A DNA stretch of 19,471 nucleotides from CADEDH01 sp047974625. GTDB taxonomy: Bacteria; Actinomycetota; Acidimicrobiia; Acidimicrobiales; SZUA-35. Where the stretch lies: positions 1 to 19,471 of the forward strand of contig JBKECK010000082.1 in the NCBI GenBank assembly GCA_047974625.1, given 5' to 3'. Each line of letters starts with the position of its first letter. The stretch's first letter is position 1. The notes under the pieces are model-generated. The model saw nothing but the letters and a program-made list of their open reading frames with translations, made no database searches and was not told where the DNA came from. The translations under genes were made by a program, and so were the position numbers. Below are positions 1-7,222 of this stretch, in pieces.

Positions 1-336
1 CAACGGAACCCATACATAGTCGACTCGGCCGTCGCACGACCGCCGATACAGCTCACTGGTCACACCACCCTCTGTCCGCAGCAAGTCCCCCGCATCATGG
101 CCGGTCGTCTCCTCGAACCCCCCACGGACCCTCCACGTGCAGGCGGGCTGGCCGGACGATCCGCCCTCGTCCCGACCGCCGGACCTGACGCGCACGGATC
201 CGCTGAAGGTGTCGCCGTTGGAATCGGTGCTGGCGTCAACTATCGCTGCGCCGCCGTCAGCGCCGGCAGAACCTGGACCGAATATCAAAAGAGCCCCGAT
301 TACCCCCAGTACGACTAGCCCTCGTGACCAGAGCAC
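1..336 (-). CDS. Secreted hypothetical protein, partial (3' end beyond the left edge)
   Basis: The minus strand is open from a GTG at 336-334 to the left edge, giving 112 residues and no stop. The start is supported by a GGGGAGG Shine-Dalgarno at 347-341, four bases upstream. The N-terminus reads as a classic Sec signal: VLWSRG, then a hydrophobic core LVVLGVIGALLIF (residues 7-19), then GPGSAGA as a likely signal-peptidase site near residue 26. The mature part is polar and Gly/Ser-rich with two cysteines (in the PACTW and RSCDG contexts), which may form a disulfide outside the cell. The start lies 22 bases inside the preceding lipoprotein gene, so the two are probably co-translated. I do not recognise the family. 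The reading frame and signal peptide are direct observations; export and coupling are inferences. The true length cannot be known from this window. Confidence 0.6.
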   Translation of the reverse strand, partial: MLWSRGLVVLGVIGALLIFGPGSAGADGGAAIVDASTDSNGDTFSGSVRVRSGGRDEGGSSGQPACTWRVRGGFEETTGHDAGDLLRTEGGVTSELYRRSCDGRVDYVWVPL

Positions 337-1016
337 GACACCTCCCCATCAAGACGCTCAACCAGAATCGTCTCGTAAACGCGCCAACGACCGTCCTCAC
401 CGATCCGCATATCAAGATCAGCGACTACGGTTGAGATTCCGTCGCTTACAATGACATCATCGCCGTCGGGTCCGGCACCGCGATCAACTATCATCAGAGT
501 GTCCACTTCGCAGATCCGGACCACCGCCTCACCAGGAAATACATCGTCAATTTCTGAACCAAGAATCTCCCATCTGGCAGGCCCAGCTGCAGGATTTGCT
601 GCAATCGCATAATCCTCTGTCTTCCACGCTTCGATCGTGGCGACTAGCCCCTCTAGAGACTCGCCTTCGTTTGTGGGAGACAGCGCCGCCCACGGATCAC
701 ATTCGGGTGGATTAAGCGCACATCTATACCACGCATCGGACCGAGCCAATGCGGCGTCCGCCGCGGCCTGGGCAGGGTCAGTGGTGGTTGTAGTGCCCAT
801 AGTCGTGGTCGGCCGATCCTCGGAGGGAATGGGACCGAGCGATACAGGCGTGCTCGGCGGGTTGGTGATGTCGGCGCCATCAGCGTTCTCACCACTGCAG
901 GCAGTCGCCAGGAGCATCCACAACATGAGCATCGCCAGAGCACGCCGGAGCCGCCTCGGGCGCGCCGAATCCAGCCGCGCGGCAATTCGTCGAGACAGAA
1001 TGGCTCCCCTCCTCAC
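315..1016 (-). CDS. Putative lipoprotein, hypothetical
   Basis: The coding part is clear from residues MLMLWMLLATAC onward (ATG at 932): a hydrophobic stretch followed by a lipobox-like ATAC and a Ser/Gly start, then a Thr/Pro-rich linker (PTTTMGTTTTTDPAQ) and a globular region of about 145 residues. The globular part has a Cys pair (RCALNPPEC), an Ala/Trp-containing helix and beta-rich repeats ending in a WRVYETILVERL-like strand, the general look of actinobacterial secreted NTF2- or DUF4878-like lipoproteins, though I cannot assign a family. The start is uncertain. GTG at 1016 (used here, 233 aa) gives an Arg-rich n-region before the hydrophobic core; ATG 932 gives no positive charge; neither has a convincing Shine-Dalgarno. 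Codon choice is less G/C-biased than in the neighbouring genes. Its stop overlaps the start of the next minus-strand gene by 22 bases. Confidence 0.55.
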   Translation of the reverse strand: MRRGAILSRRIAARLDSARPRRLRRALAMLMLWMLLATACSGENADGADITNPPSTPVSLGPIPSEDRPTTTMGTTTTTDPAQAAADAALARSDAWYRCALNPPECDPWAALSPTNEGESLEGLVATIEAWKTEDYAIAANPAAGPARWEILGSEIDDVFPGEAVVRICEVDTLMIVDRGAGPDGDDVIVSDGISTVVADLDMRIGEDGRWRVYETILVERLDGEVSCSGHEG

Positions 1017-1090
1017 CGGCCGCGGCGTGCCCACGCCGCGCGTTCGGTCTCCCCCGGCGGTGTGGCCCGACCACCCCGCGAAGAGGCACA

Positions 1091-1096
1091 CTATAA
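1091..1096 (-). promoter_or_regulatory. Candidate -10 box for the lipoprotein gene
   Basis: On the minus strand the sequence reads TATAGT in a locally AT-richer patch of the 223-base divergent gap between the lipoprotein gene and the DUF222 gene. It would start transcription about 65-70 bases before the GTG at 1016. No -35 box at 16-18 bases is convincing (a TTGTCG lies 22 bases upstream), and the same patch reads TATAAC on the plus strand, so it could serve either gene. This is a pattern match only. I see nothing else in the gap apart from the Shine-Dalgarno of the DUF222 gene. Confidence 0.25.
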
Positions 1097-1239
1097 CCCG
1101 CTGACCAGGGAAAGCTGCGACAACCACCAACAGGATCCGCCCGCCGTCGTGGAATATCGATCGCCCGCCGGTACCTTCAGCATCGACTCCTCGAAGCTCG
1201 GCTTCCAACCAGTCCTTTACCGTTGGAAGGAGGAGCCGG

Positions 1240-2583
1240 ATGACGTCAGCGTCAGCCGATCCGATCTTCACCGAGATCGCCGAGCGACTCCGATCGATTC
1301 CGGTCGACCACCTGACGGCGCCTGAACTTCACGGTGTCGTTGTCGGGCTGCGCCATGTGCAATGGGCCACCGACCATCTGTTGACCCGTGTCGGCGACGG
1401 TTTCGACCGGGCCTCGGCCGCCGGAGAGGGCCCCGCCTCCATCGACGGGCTCTTGGGCGACGGTCAGGTAAGTGCCCGGCGTGCCCGGATCGAGGCCGCC
1501 CGAACCGCCCTGGTACGGGACCTTGGCGGCCTCGCCGAGGCCTTGGAGACGGCAGCGATCGGGGGCGAGCACGTGGACGTCCTCGTCTCGGCCAGGCGGA
1601 GACTGCTCCCGGCTGAACGCGAACAGCTGGGCGCCCGCTCCGCCGCCCTGGTCTCGGCCGCCGCCGACCGGAGCGTGGACGCCTTCGCCCGCCACGTCGA
1701 CGCCGTCGTGGCCGAGATCCGGGCCGACCGGGTCGGAAACGACCGTCCCGACCAGGAAGAATCGGAAGCAGCGAGCCATTTGCGCTGGTGGCGCGACCGG
1801 GCTGGGATGGGACACCTCCACGCCCGCCTCGACGCGCTGCGATTCGAAAGCGTGATTCAGGCCATCGAGAACGCCAAGCGTTCGCTCCAGGCCGCCAAGA
1901 ATCGCCGGAACGATGAGACACCCTTTGACGGGCGCCTGGCCGCCGACGCCCTCGTGCATCTGTTGACGGACCGCGAAGCACCCGGCCGGAATCACCCCAA
2001 GCTCATCGTTGTGATCAAGCCGGACGGGACCGCCGAAACCTCGACGGGGACCCCGGTCCCACCCGAGGAGTTGGCTCTGCTCGGCTGTGATGCCGCGATC
2101 CAGGCGGTGCTGCTCGATACTGACGGCCGGCCGTTGCGGGTCGGCCGCGCTTACCGTACGGCCACCGATGCCCAGTGGGCGGCGCTACAAGCCCTGTATC
2201 GCACCTGCGCCTGGCACCAGTGCGATCAGCCCATGGTGCGCTGCCAAGCACACCATGTCCGGACGTGGGACAACGACGGCCTCACAGACATCGAGAACCT
2301 GGTGCCGCTCTGTTATCGCCACCACCGGCTGGTTCACCGCTCCCGCTGGGGCCTCACCCTGAGCGCCGACCGCGAGCTCCGGATCCACCAGCCGGACGGT
2401 CGCCTGTGGCGCACCTCGTTCCCCGACCGCTTGGCCGGCGGGCACCCCGGGTTTGACCCCGGCCGCACCTCCCGGACCGGCTCGGGGTCCTCACCGGAGC
2501 GGGGCGGCACCGAGCGGGCTGGTCATGGCGGTGGCACCTCGCCGAGCGGCGACTCCCCCACTAGCGTTACGCGTCCGCCATAA
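1240..2583 (+). CDS. DUF222 / HNH endonuclease domain protein (13E12-repeat family type)
   Basis: The 447-residue protein starts at an ATG with a strong Shine-Dalgarno (GGAAGGAGG, 1225-1233). Residues ~15-310 are an Ala/Arg/Asp-rich helical region of the DUF222 type. Residues ~320-370 form an HNH nuclease with treble-clef-like cysteines: C323, C328 and C335, then H338-H339, N353, C358, H361-H362 and H366, in the order expected for McrA-like HNH enzymes (C..C, C..HH, DxxNLVPLC, RHHRLVH). No motif residue appears lost. A Gly/Ser/Thr-rich tail of ~45 residues follows and is probably disordered. Proteins of this architecture are abundant and multicopy in actinobacteria (the M. tuberculosis 13E12 repeat proteins); their function is not established, although nicking or cutting DNA is plausible. 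A ThDP enzyme gene follows 27 bases downstream on the same strand without an obvious functional link. Confidence 0.9.
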   Translation: MTSASADPIFTEIAERLRSIPVDHLTAPELHGVVVGLRHVQWATDHLLTRVGDGFDRASAAGEGPASIDGLLGDGQVSARRARIEAARTALVRDLGGLAEALETAAIGGEHVDVLVSARRRLLPAEREQLGARSAALVSAAADRSVDAFARHVDAVVAEIRADRVGNDRPDQEESEAASHLRWWRDRAGMGHLHARLDALRFESVIQAIENAKRSLQAAKNRRNDETPFDGRLAADALVHLLTDREAPGRNHPKLIVVIKPDGTAETSTGTPVPPEELALLGCDAAIQAVLLDTDGRPLRVGRAYRTATDAQWAALQALYRTCAWHQCDQPMVRCQAHHVRTWDNDGLTDIENLVPLCYRHHRLVHRSRWGLTLSADRELRIHQPDGRLWRTSFPDRLAGGHPGFDPGRTSRTGSGSSPERGGTERAGHGGGTSPSGDSPTSVTRPP

Positions 2584-2610
2584 CAACCGCGACACGTGGA
2601 GGGGTCTCCG

Positions 2611-4257
2611 ATGCCGGCAAACACCGATCAGAGCGAGCGGACCGGAGGAGACGTCGTTGTCGATGCCCTCAGGGCCCAGGGCATCGACACCATTTTCGCC
2701 CTCCCAGGAATCCAGCTCGACGGTCTGTTCGACGCTTTGGCCAAGGCGGGCGACATCCGAGTCGTTCACACCCGCCACGAGCAGGCGGCCGGGTACATGG
2801 CCGACGGCTACTCGCGGGCGACGGGTCGGGTCGGGGTGTGCGTCGTCGTGCCCGGACCCGGGGTGCTCAACGTCGGCGCCGCTCTCTCGACCGCCCACGC
2901 CACCGGATCCCAGGTGTTGTGCATCGCCGGTCACCTGTTCGGCGGTGACGGGGCCATCGGCAGCGGGGCCCTGCACGAGATCCCCAACCAGTCGGCGGTG
3001 CTGGAGGGAACGATCGGTTGGACCCGGCGGGTGCGATCGGTGGACGGTATCGGACCGGCCTTCACCGACGCGGTTCAGCGTCTCCACGCCAGCCCCCACC
3101 GTCCGGCCGCCATCGAGATCGGTCCCGAGGTGCTCGTCGCCCCGACGACGGCGACGATCGACCGGATCGACGCCGCCGCCCCGGAGGTCGCGCTCGACGC
3201 GGCCGCCATCGAGGATGCCGTTGCCCAATTGGCCGACCGGCGGCGGCCCATCATCGTGGCCGGCGGCGGCACCATCGAGGCTGGGCCGGAGTTGACCGAT
3301 CTCGCCAACGCGTTGGGCGCCCCGATCGTGCTCACCGCGTCCGGGAAAGGAGCCGTCGACGCCACCGCCGACCGGGTCCTGCCCCAGGTGGCGGTCTACC
3401 AACTCCTCGAAGACTGCGACGCCCTCATCGTTGTAGGCAGCCGGTTCACGACCACCGACGGCCCGCCTCCGGTCGACGCCGGGACGAAGGTGATCAGGAT
3501 CGACTCCAACCCGGACCGGCTCACCGACTGGGCCACCGTGAACATCCGGGGCGACGCCGCCGACAGTTGCCGGGCCCTGGCCACCGGCCTGTCCGAGGTC
3601 CGTCCCGTCGACGAGGAACGCGACCAGCTGTACCTGAACCGCGTCAGCGAGATCCGGGCCTCGATCTGGTCCGGCCTGGCCCGTCGCTTTCCTGACACCT
3701 GGTCGTACTCCCAGGCCCTCCGCGAGGCGATGGACGACGACGCGATCCTCGTCGACGAGATGACACAGGTCGGCTACATGGCCCGGCACGCCTATCCGGC
3801 CCGCCTGCCCCGCACCTATATCGGCTCCGGCTACCAGGGCACGCTCGGTTTCGGATATCCGACGTCGCTCGGGGTGAAGGTCGGGCGGCCCGACCGGACG
3901 GTCGTGTCGATCAGCGGCGACGGTGGCTTCCTGTTCAACCTGGGTGAACTGGCCACCGCTGTCCATCACCACATCGCCGTCGTCGCCGTGGTGTTCACCG
4001 ACAACGCCTACGGCAACGTCAAGGGCATCCAGCGACGTACCTACGGCCGGGAGATCGCCTCCACGCTCACCAACCCCGACCTGGTGGCGGTCGCAGCCGG
4101 ATTCGGGATTCGGGGATGGCGGACCACGGGGGGCGCCCCCGAATTGGTGGAGCATCTCCGTGAGGCGATCGCGCTCGACGAGCCGGCCCTCATCGAGGTC
4201 CCGATCGACGACCAACCAGACCTGATCTCGGTGCTATACGGTCGGCGGCCGCTGTAG
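2611..4257 (+). CDS. Thiamine diphosphate-dependent enzyme, acetolactate synthase-like
   Basis: A protein of 548 residues with the three-domain ThDP fold. The N-terminal pyrimidine-binding domain carries the catalytic glutamate in RHEQAAGYMADGYSR (E57) and a PGPGVLNVGAAL loop (81-92). The middle domain is Rossmann-like (IIVAGGG, then a FTTTDGPPP segment). The C-terminal pyrophosphate domain has the metal/ThDP motif GDGGFLFN (436-443) ending in TDNAYGN (463-469). This is the family of acetolactate synthase large subunits, benzoylformate decarboxylase and related carboligases; the exact substrate cannot be read from the sequence. No regulatory small subunit (ilvN) or other branched-chain amino acid gene is nearby, which argues against the biosynthetic enzyme. 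The start at ATG 2611 is preferred over the upstream in-frame GTG 2596 because GGAGGGG (2599-2605) sits six bases upstream of the ATG. Confidence 0.85.
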   Translation: MPANTDQSERTGGDVVVDALRAQGIDTIFALPGIQLDGLFDALAKAGDIRVVHTRHEQAAGYMADGYSRATGRVGVCVVVPGPGVLNVGAALSTAHATGSQVLCIAGHLFGGDGAIGSGALHEIPNQSAVLEGTIGWTRRVRSVDGIGPAFTDAVQRLHASPHRPAAIEIGPEVLVAPTTATIDRIDAAAPEVALDAAAIEDAVAQLADRRRPIIVAGGGTIEAGPELTDLANALGAPIVLTASGKGAVDATADRVLPQVAVYQLLEDCDALIVVGSRFTTTDGPPPVDAGTKVIRIDSNPDRLTDWATVNIRGDAADSCRALATGLSEVRPVDEERDQLYLNRVSEIRASIWSGLARRFPDTWSYSQALREAMDDDAILVDEMTQVGYMARHAYPARLPRTYIGSGYQGTLGFGYPTSLGVKVGRPDRTVVSISGDGGFLFNLGELATAVHHHIAVVAVVFTDNAYGNVKGIQRRTYGREIASTLTNPDLVAVAAGFGIRGWRTTGGAPELVEHLREAIALDEPALIEVPIDDQPDLISVLYGRRPL

Positions 4258-4278
4258 CCGTCGGGACTCGTCACGCGA

Positions 4279-4827
4279 TCAGTCGTCGTCGGCGTCCTTC
4301 AAGGCACAGGCCACGACCGGATCAAGCGACCCCCGGCCGGGAGCCTGGTGATGCTCGGCCGTCCACGCCACCGTCAACGGGTCCGATCCGGCCTCGGCCA
4401 GGATCCGGGCCCCGATCTCGGGGTGGCAACGGTACTGACCGAGCCGACGCTGGATCCGTCCCGTCACCGTGTCCGGGGCACCGTCGGCCCAGTGCCGCGC
4501 CAGATCGTCGTCGACCACGGCCCAGATCACCGTGGCCCCGACCCGGGCGAAGGTGCCCAGCCCGGAGACGGTCTTGCCCGAATCGTGGAGGAGGGCCGCC
4601 GCGACCACGGGCCGGTCGGCGCGTTCCCCGAGCGAGTCGACGGTGCGTCGGGCCACATCGATGGCGTGGCGACGATCGGGATTGGTCATCGCCGCCCACA
4701 CCTCGAGCTCGCCGGGGGTGAGCTGCCGCCGGGCCCAGGCCTCGTCGGGTTCACTCGGCGCCGCCGGTGAAAGCGACCCGGCGAAGCGGGTCGCCAGGTG
4801 CCACAGGTGGCCGATGGCCGGGCTCAC
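4279..4827 (-). CDS. HD-domain phosphohydrolase-like protein
   Basis: A protein of 182 residues with a recognisable HD domain: first His in RRHAIDVAR (H54), the H81-D82 pair in AALLHDSGK, then H135 in a YRCHPEIGARIL helix and H159-H160 in TAEHHQAPG, ending near an Asp-rich ALKDADDD. This arrangement is typical of metal-dependent phosphohydrolases; the substrate cannot be predicted. Its GTG start (4827-4825) overlaps the stop of the upstream Nudix gene as GTGA, so translation is probably coupled; a TTG at 4830 is an alternative start. It is the last gene of the pyrG - Nudix - HD run and ends 21 bases from the convergent ThDP enzyme gene. Context suggests a nucleotide-metabolism or signalling hydrolase, which is inference only. 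Confidence 0.8.
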   Translation of the reverse strand: MSPAIGHLWHLATRFAGSLSPAAPSEPDEAWARRQLTPGELEVWAAMTNPDRRHAIDVARRTVDSLGERADRPVVAAALLHDSGKTVSGLGTFARVGATVIWAVVDDDLARHWADGAPDTVTGRIQRRLGQYRCHPEIGARILAEAGSDPLTVAWTAEHHQAPGRGSLDPVVACALKDADDD

Positions 4828-5393
4828 CAACCGAGACGACGGGCCGCGGCGAGAATGCCGGCGATGGATTTGGCGTCAGTGATACGGCCATCGAGGGCCA
4901 TGGCGACCGCCTCCGCGGCCGGCACCCGGGCCACGGTCATGGCCAGCTCCTCGGGCCCGTCCAGCCGCTGCTCCACCGGGGTCAACCCGCGAGCCAGGAA
5001 GATATAGCCGTATTCGTCGCAGAAGCCGGGCGAGTGGTACAGCTCGAGCAGAGGCTCGATCACGTCGGGTCGGCGGCCGACTTCCTCCTCGAGTTCTCGC
5101 GCCGCGGTGACTTCGGGCGGTTCGTCGGCCACGTCGCGCTTGCCAGCGGGGATCTCCCACAGTTCCGCGTTGACGCAGGCCCGAAACTGACGCACCAGAA
5201 ACACGTGGTCGTCATCGTCGACGGCCACAGCGGCGACCGCTCCCGGGTGCCGAACGATGTCCCGGTCGAACTGGTCCCCGTCGGGGCCTTCGAACCGGCC
5301 CTTGTAGACGCTGATGATCCAGCCCTGGTAGATCAGTTCCTCGCTGACGGGCCGGAACGGGGGCTCGGTCGGTGCGGTCGCCTCTCCCGTCAC
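4824..5393 (-). CDS. Nudix hydrolase, ADP-ribose pyrophosphatase-like
   Basis: A protein of 189 residues. A beta-rich N-terminus (LIYQGWIISVYKGRF, then RDIVRHPGAVAAVAV) leads into a Nudix box at residues 84-106: G84, E91, R99-E100, E103-E104 and G106. The spacing from Gly to the first Glu is one residue longer than the textbook G-x5-E. I recall the same insertion, with a similar DVA.EPP stretch, in the M. tuberculosis ADP-ribose pyrophosphatase Rv1700, which is also encoded beside pyrG. The SPGFCDE segment (121-127) matches the APGFSDE loop of ADP-ribose hydrolases. The likely reaction is ADP-ribose to AMP plus ribose-5-phosphate. The GTG start (5393-5391) overlaps the pyrG stop as GTGA, and the stop overlaps the next gene the same way, giving a three-gene translationally coupled unit. 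Confidence 0.85.
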   Translation of the reverse strand: MTGEATAPTEPPFRPVSEELIYQGWIISVYKGRFEGPDGDQFDRDIVRHPGAVAAVAVDDDDHVFLVRQFRACVNAELWEIPAGKRDVADEPPEVTAARELEEEVGRRPDVIEPLLELYHSPGFCDEYGYIFLARGLTPVEQRLDGPEELAMTVARVPAAEAVAMALDGRITDAKSIAGILAAARRLGW

Positions 5394-7072
5394 GACGTGT
5401 GCACCCGCTGCCCGGCTACCTCGACCGACGACACATCGGCGGGCACGAACCTGGCCGGATCGAGGCGTTCCGCCCAGGCCAACGCGGCCTCCATGAACGC
5501 CCTGAACAGGGGGGCCGGCCGGTCGGGCCGGCTCTTCAGTTCGGGGTGGGCCTGAGTACCGATCCAGAACGGGTGGTCGTCGAGTTCGATGAACTCGACC
5601 AGCAACGAATCCGGGGACGTCCCCGAACAGCGGAACCCGGCCGCTTCGAATTTCGAGCGGAACCGGGGATTGAACTCGTAGCGGTGGCGGTGCCGTTCAC
5701 TGACCACCGTGTCACCGTAGATCCGGGCCACCTGGGAACCTTCCGCCAGCACCGCCACGTAGGCGCCAAGCCGCATCGTTCCCCCGAGGTCGACGACCTC
5801 GTGCTGGGATTCCATGAGGTCGATCACCGGGTAAGGGGTTTCGTGGTCGGGGGTGTTGAACTCGCTGGAGTGGGCGCCCAGCAAACCCAGGGCGTTCCGG
5901 GCGAACTCGACGGTCATGACCTGCATCCCGAGGCAGAGACCGAGGCAGGGAACCTGACGATCCCGGGCGTACCCGGCCGCAGCGATTTTTCCCTCGACCC
6001 CCCGGACCCCGAACCCCCCGGGCAGGACGATGCCGTCGAGACCATGGAGCATCTCGTCGGCCATGAGCCCCTCCACGTCCTCCGACGCGATCCACTCGAT
6101 CTGGAGGTCGACGTCGAGGGGTATGGCGGAATGCCGCAGGGCCTCGGCCACCGACAGGTAGGCGTCAGGCAGGCTCACGTACTTGCCCACGATGCCGATC
6201 CGGAGCGGCTTCCAGGCCCGCCGGGTCTTCTCGACCATGAGGGCCCAGGCGGTCAGATCGGGCTCGGGGGAGGTGAGGCCGAGCAGGTCGCAGACGTAAC
6301 GGTCGAACCCGGCCGCGTGCATGGTCAACGGGATGTCGTACAGACTGTCGGCGTCGGCGGCGTTGATCACCCCCTCGAGGGGTACGTCGCACAGGCTGGA
6401 GATCTTGTGGCGCAGACCGTCGGAGATCGGCCGGTCCGATCGGCACACGATCACGTCGGGCTGGACCCCCCGACTTCGCAGCTCGGTCACCGAGTGCTGG
6501 GTCGGCTTGGTCTTCAGCTCCCCGGCCGGACCGATGAACGGAACCAGGGTGACATGCACGAAACAGACGTTCTGGCGCCCGATGTCGAGCCGGAACTGCC
6601 GGATCGCCTCCAGGAACGGGAGAATCTCGATGTCGCCGACCGTCCCCCCCACCTCGGTGATGACCACGTCGACGTCATCGGTGGCCAACTGGGCGATGCG
6701 CCGCTTGATCTCGTCGGTCACGTGGGGGATGACCTGGACGGTCTTACCCAGGTACACGCCCCGCCGTTCCGAGGCGATGACCGAGGAGTAGATCGAACCG
6801 GTCGTCGCGTTCGACGCCCGGGACAGGTTCTCGTCGATGAAGCGTTCGTAGTGGCCGAGGTCGAGGTCGGTTTCTCCCCCGTCGTCGGTGACGAAGACCT
6901 CACCGTGCTCGAACGGGTTCATCGTGCCGGGATCGACGTTGATGTACGGGTCGAGCTTCTGCATCGTCACCCGGAGACCCCGGGCCTTGAGCAGCCGGCC
7001 GAGAGATGACGCAGTCAGACCCTTGCCCAGGGAACTGACCACACCCCCGGTCACGAATATGTGCTTCGTCAT
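5390..7072 (-). CDS. pyrG: CTP synthase
   Basis: A full-length protein of 560 residues that makes CTP from UTP, ATP and glutamine (last step of de novo CTP synthesis, cytosolic tetramer). The synthetase domain begins with MTKHIFVTGGVVSSLGKG, containing the ATP-binding loop, followed by the DPYINVDPGTMNPFEHGEVF signature (41-60). A GEVGGTVGDIE-like stretch (EVGGTVGDIEILPF) is intact. The C-terminal class I glutamine amidotransferase domain has LPGGFGVRG, the nucleophile C380 in LGLCLGMQVM, RHRYEFN, and the catalytic His-Glu in AHPELKSRP. The start is an ATG with AGGAG just upstream (7076-7080 region). The gene heads a coupled run with the Nudix and HD genes and is divergent from acuI across a 150-base gap that must hold the promoters of both. 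No key residue appears altered. Confidence 0.97.
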   Translation of the reverse strand: MTKHIFVTGGVVSSLGKGLTASSLGRLLKARGLRVTMQKLDPYINVDPGTMNPFEHGEVFVTDDGGETDLDLGHYERFIDENLSRASNATTGSIYSSVIASERRGVYLGKTVQVIPHVTDEIKRRIAQLATDDVDVVITEVGGTVGDIEILPFLEAIRQFRLDIGRQNVCFVHVTLVPFIGPAGELKTKPTQHSVTELRSRGVQPDVIVCRSDRPISDGLRHKISSLCDVPLEGVINAADADSLYDIPLTMHAAGFDRYVCDLLGLTSPEPDLTAWALMVEKTRRAWKPLRIGIVGKYVSLPDAYLSVAEALRHSAIPLDVDLQIEWIASEDVEGLMADEMLHGLDGIVLPGGFGVRGVEGKIAAAGYARDRQVPCLGLCLGMQVMTVEFARNALGLLGAHSSEFNTPDHETPYPVIDLMESQHEVVDLGGTMRLGAYVAVLAEGSQVARIYGDTVVSERHRHRYEFNPRFRSKFEAAGFRCSGTSPDSLLVEFIELDDHPFWIGTQAHPELKSRPDRPAPLFRAFMEAALAWAERLDPARFVPADVSSVEVAGQRVHTS

Positions 7073-7183
7073 AACACTCCTGTCGGGTGGCTCGACCCAA
7101 CCTAGCGGCTGGGATTCCCCGCTCGGCGTCCATCCCGAGGATGGCCCGGCCCGGCCCGGGCGACGATCTCCCCGGGCGTTCGG

Positions 7184-7213
7184 TTGGCCTGCCCCGTCCG
7201 TGGGTGCCTAGCT
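7184..7213 (+). promoter_or_regulatory. Candidate promoter of the acrylyl-CoA reductase gene
   Basis: TTGGCC at 7184-7189 and TAGCTT at 7208-7213 are separated by 18 bases on the plus strand, with the ATG of the oxidoreductase gene only nine bases after the second box. No Shine-Dalgarno precedes that ATG, so transcription starting at or very near the ATG (a leaderless or near-leaderless message, common in actinobacteria) would fit. Both boxes match the consensus only partly, so this is a weak call. The rest of the 150-base gap (7073-7222) shows only the pyrG Shine-Dalgarno; I could not find a convincing pyrG promoter. Confidence 0.3.
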
Positions 7214-7222
7214 TCTGGGCCC

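Noticed and set aside
1017..1271. N-terminal extension of the lipoprotein frame up to ATG 1271
   Set aside because: It would overlap the DUF222 start and its Shine-Dalgarno, and would place ~110 residues before a lipoprotein-type signal sequence.
2491..4215. Long minus-strand open frame (574 codons) opposite the ThDP enzyme gene
   Set aside because: It is antisense to a gene with intact ThDP motifs; its translation is Gly/Asp/Val/Arg-rich without domain structure, the usual shadow of high-GC coding sequence.
5372..7009. Long plus-strand open frame (545 codons) opposite pyrG
   Set aside because: Antisense shadow of a certain CTP synthase gene; low-complexity His/Gly/Asp-rich translation with no motif.
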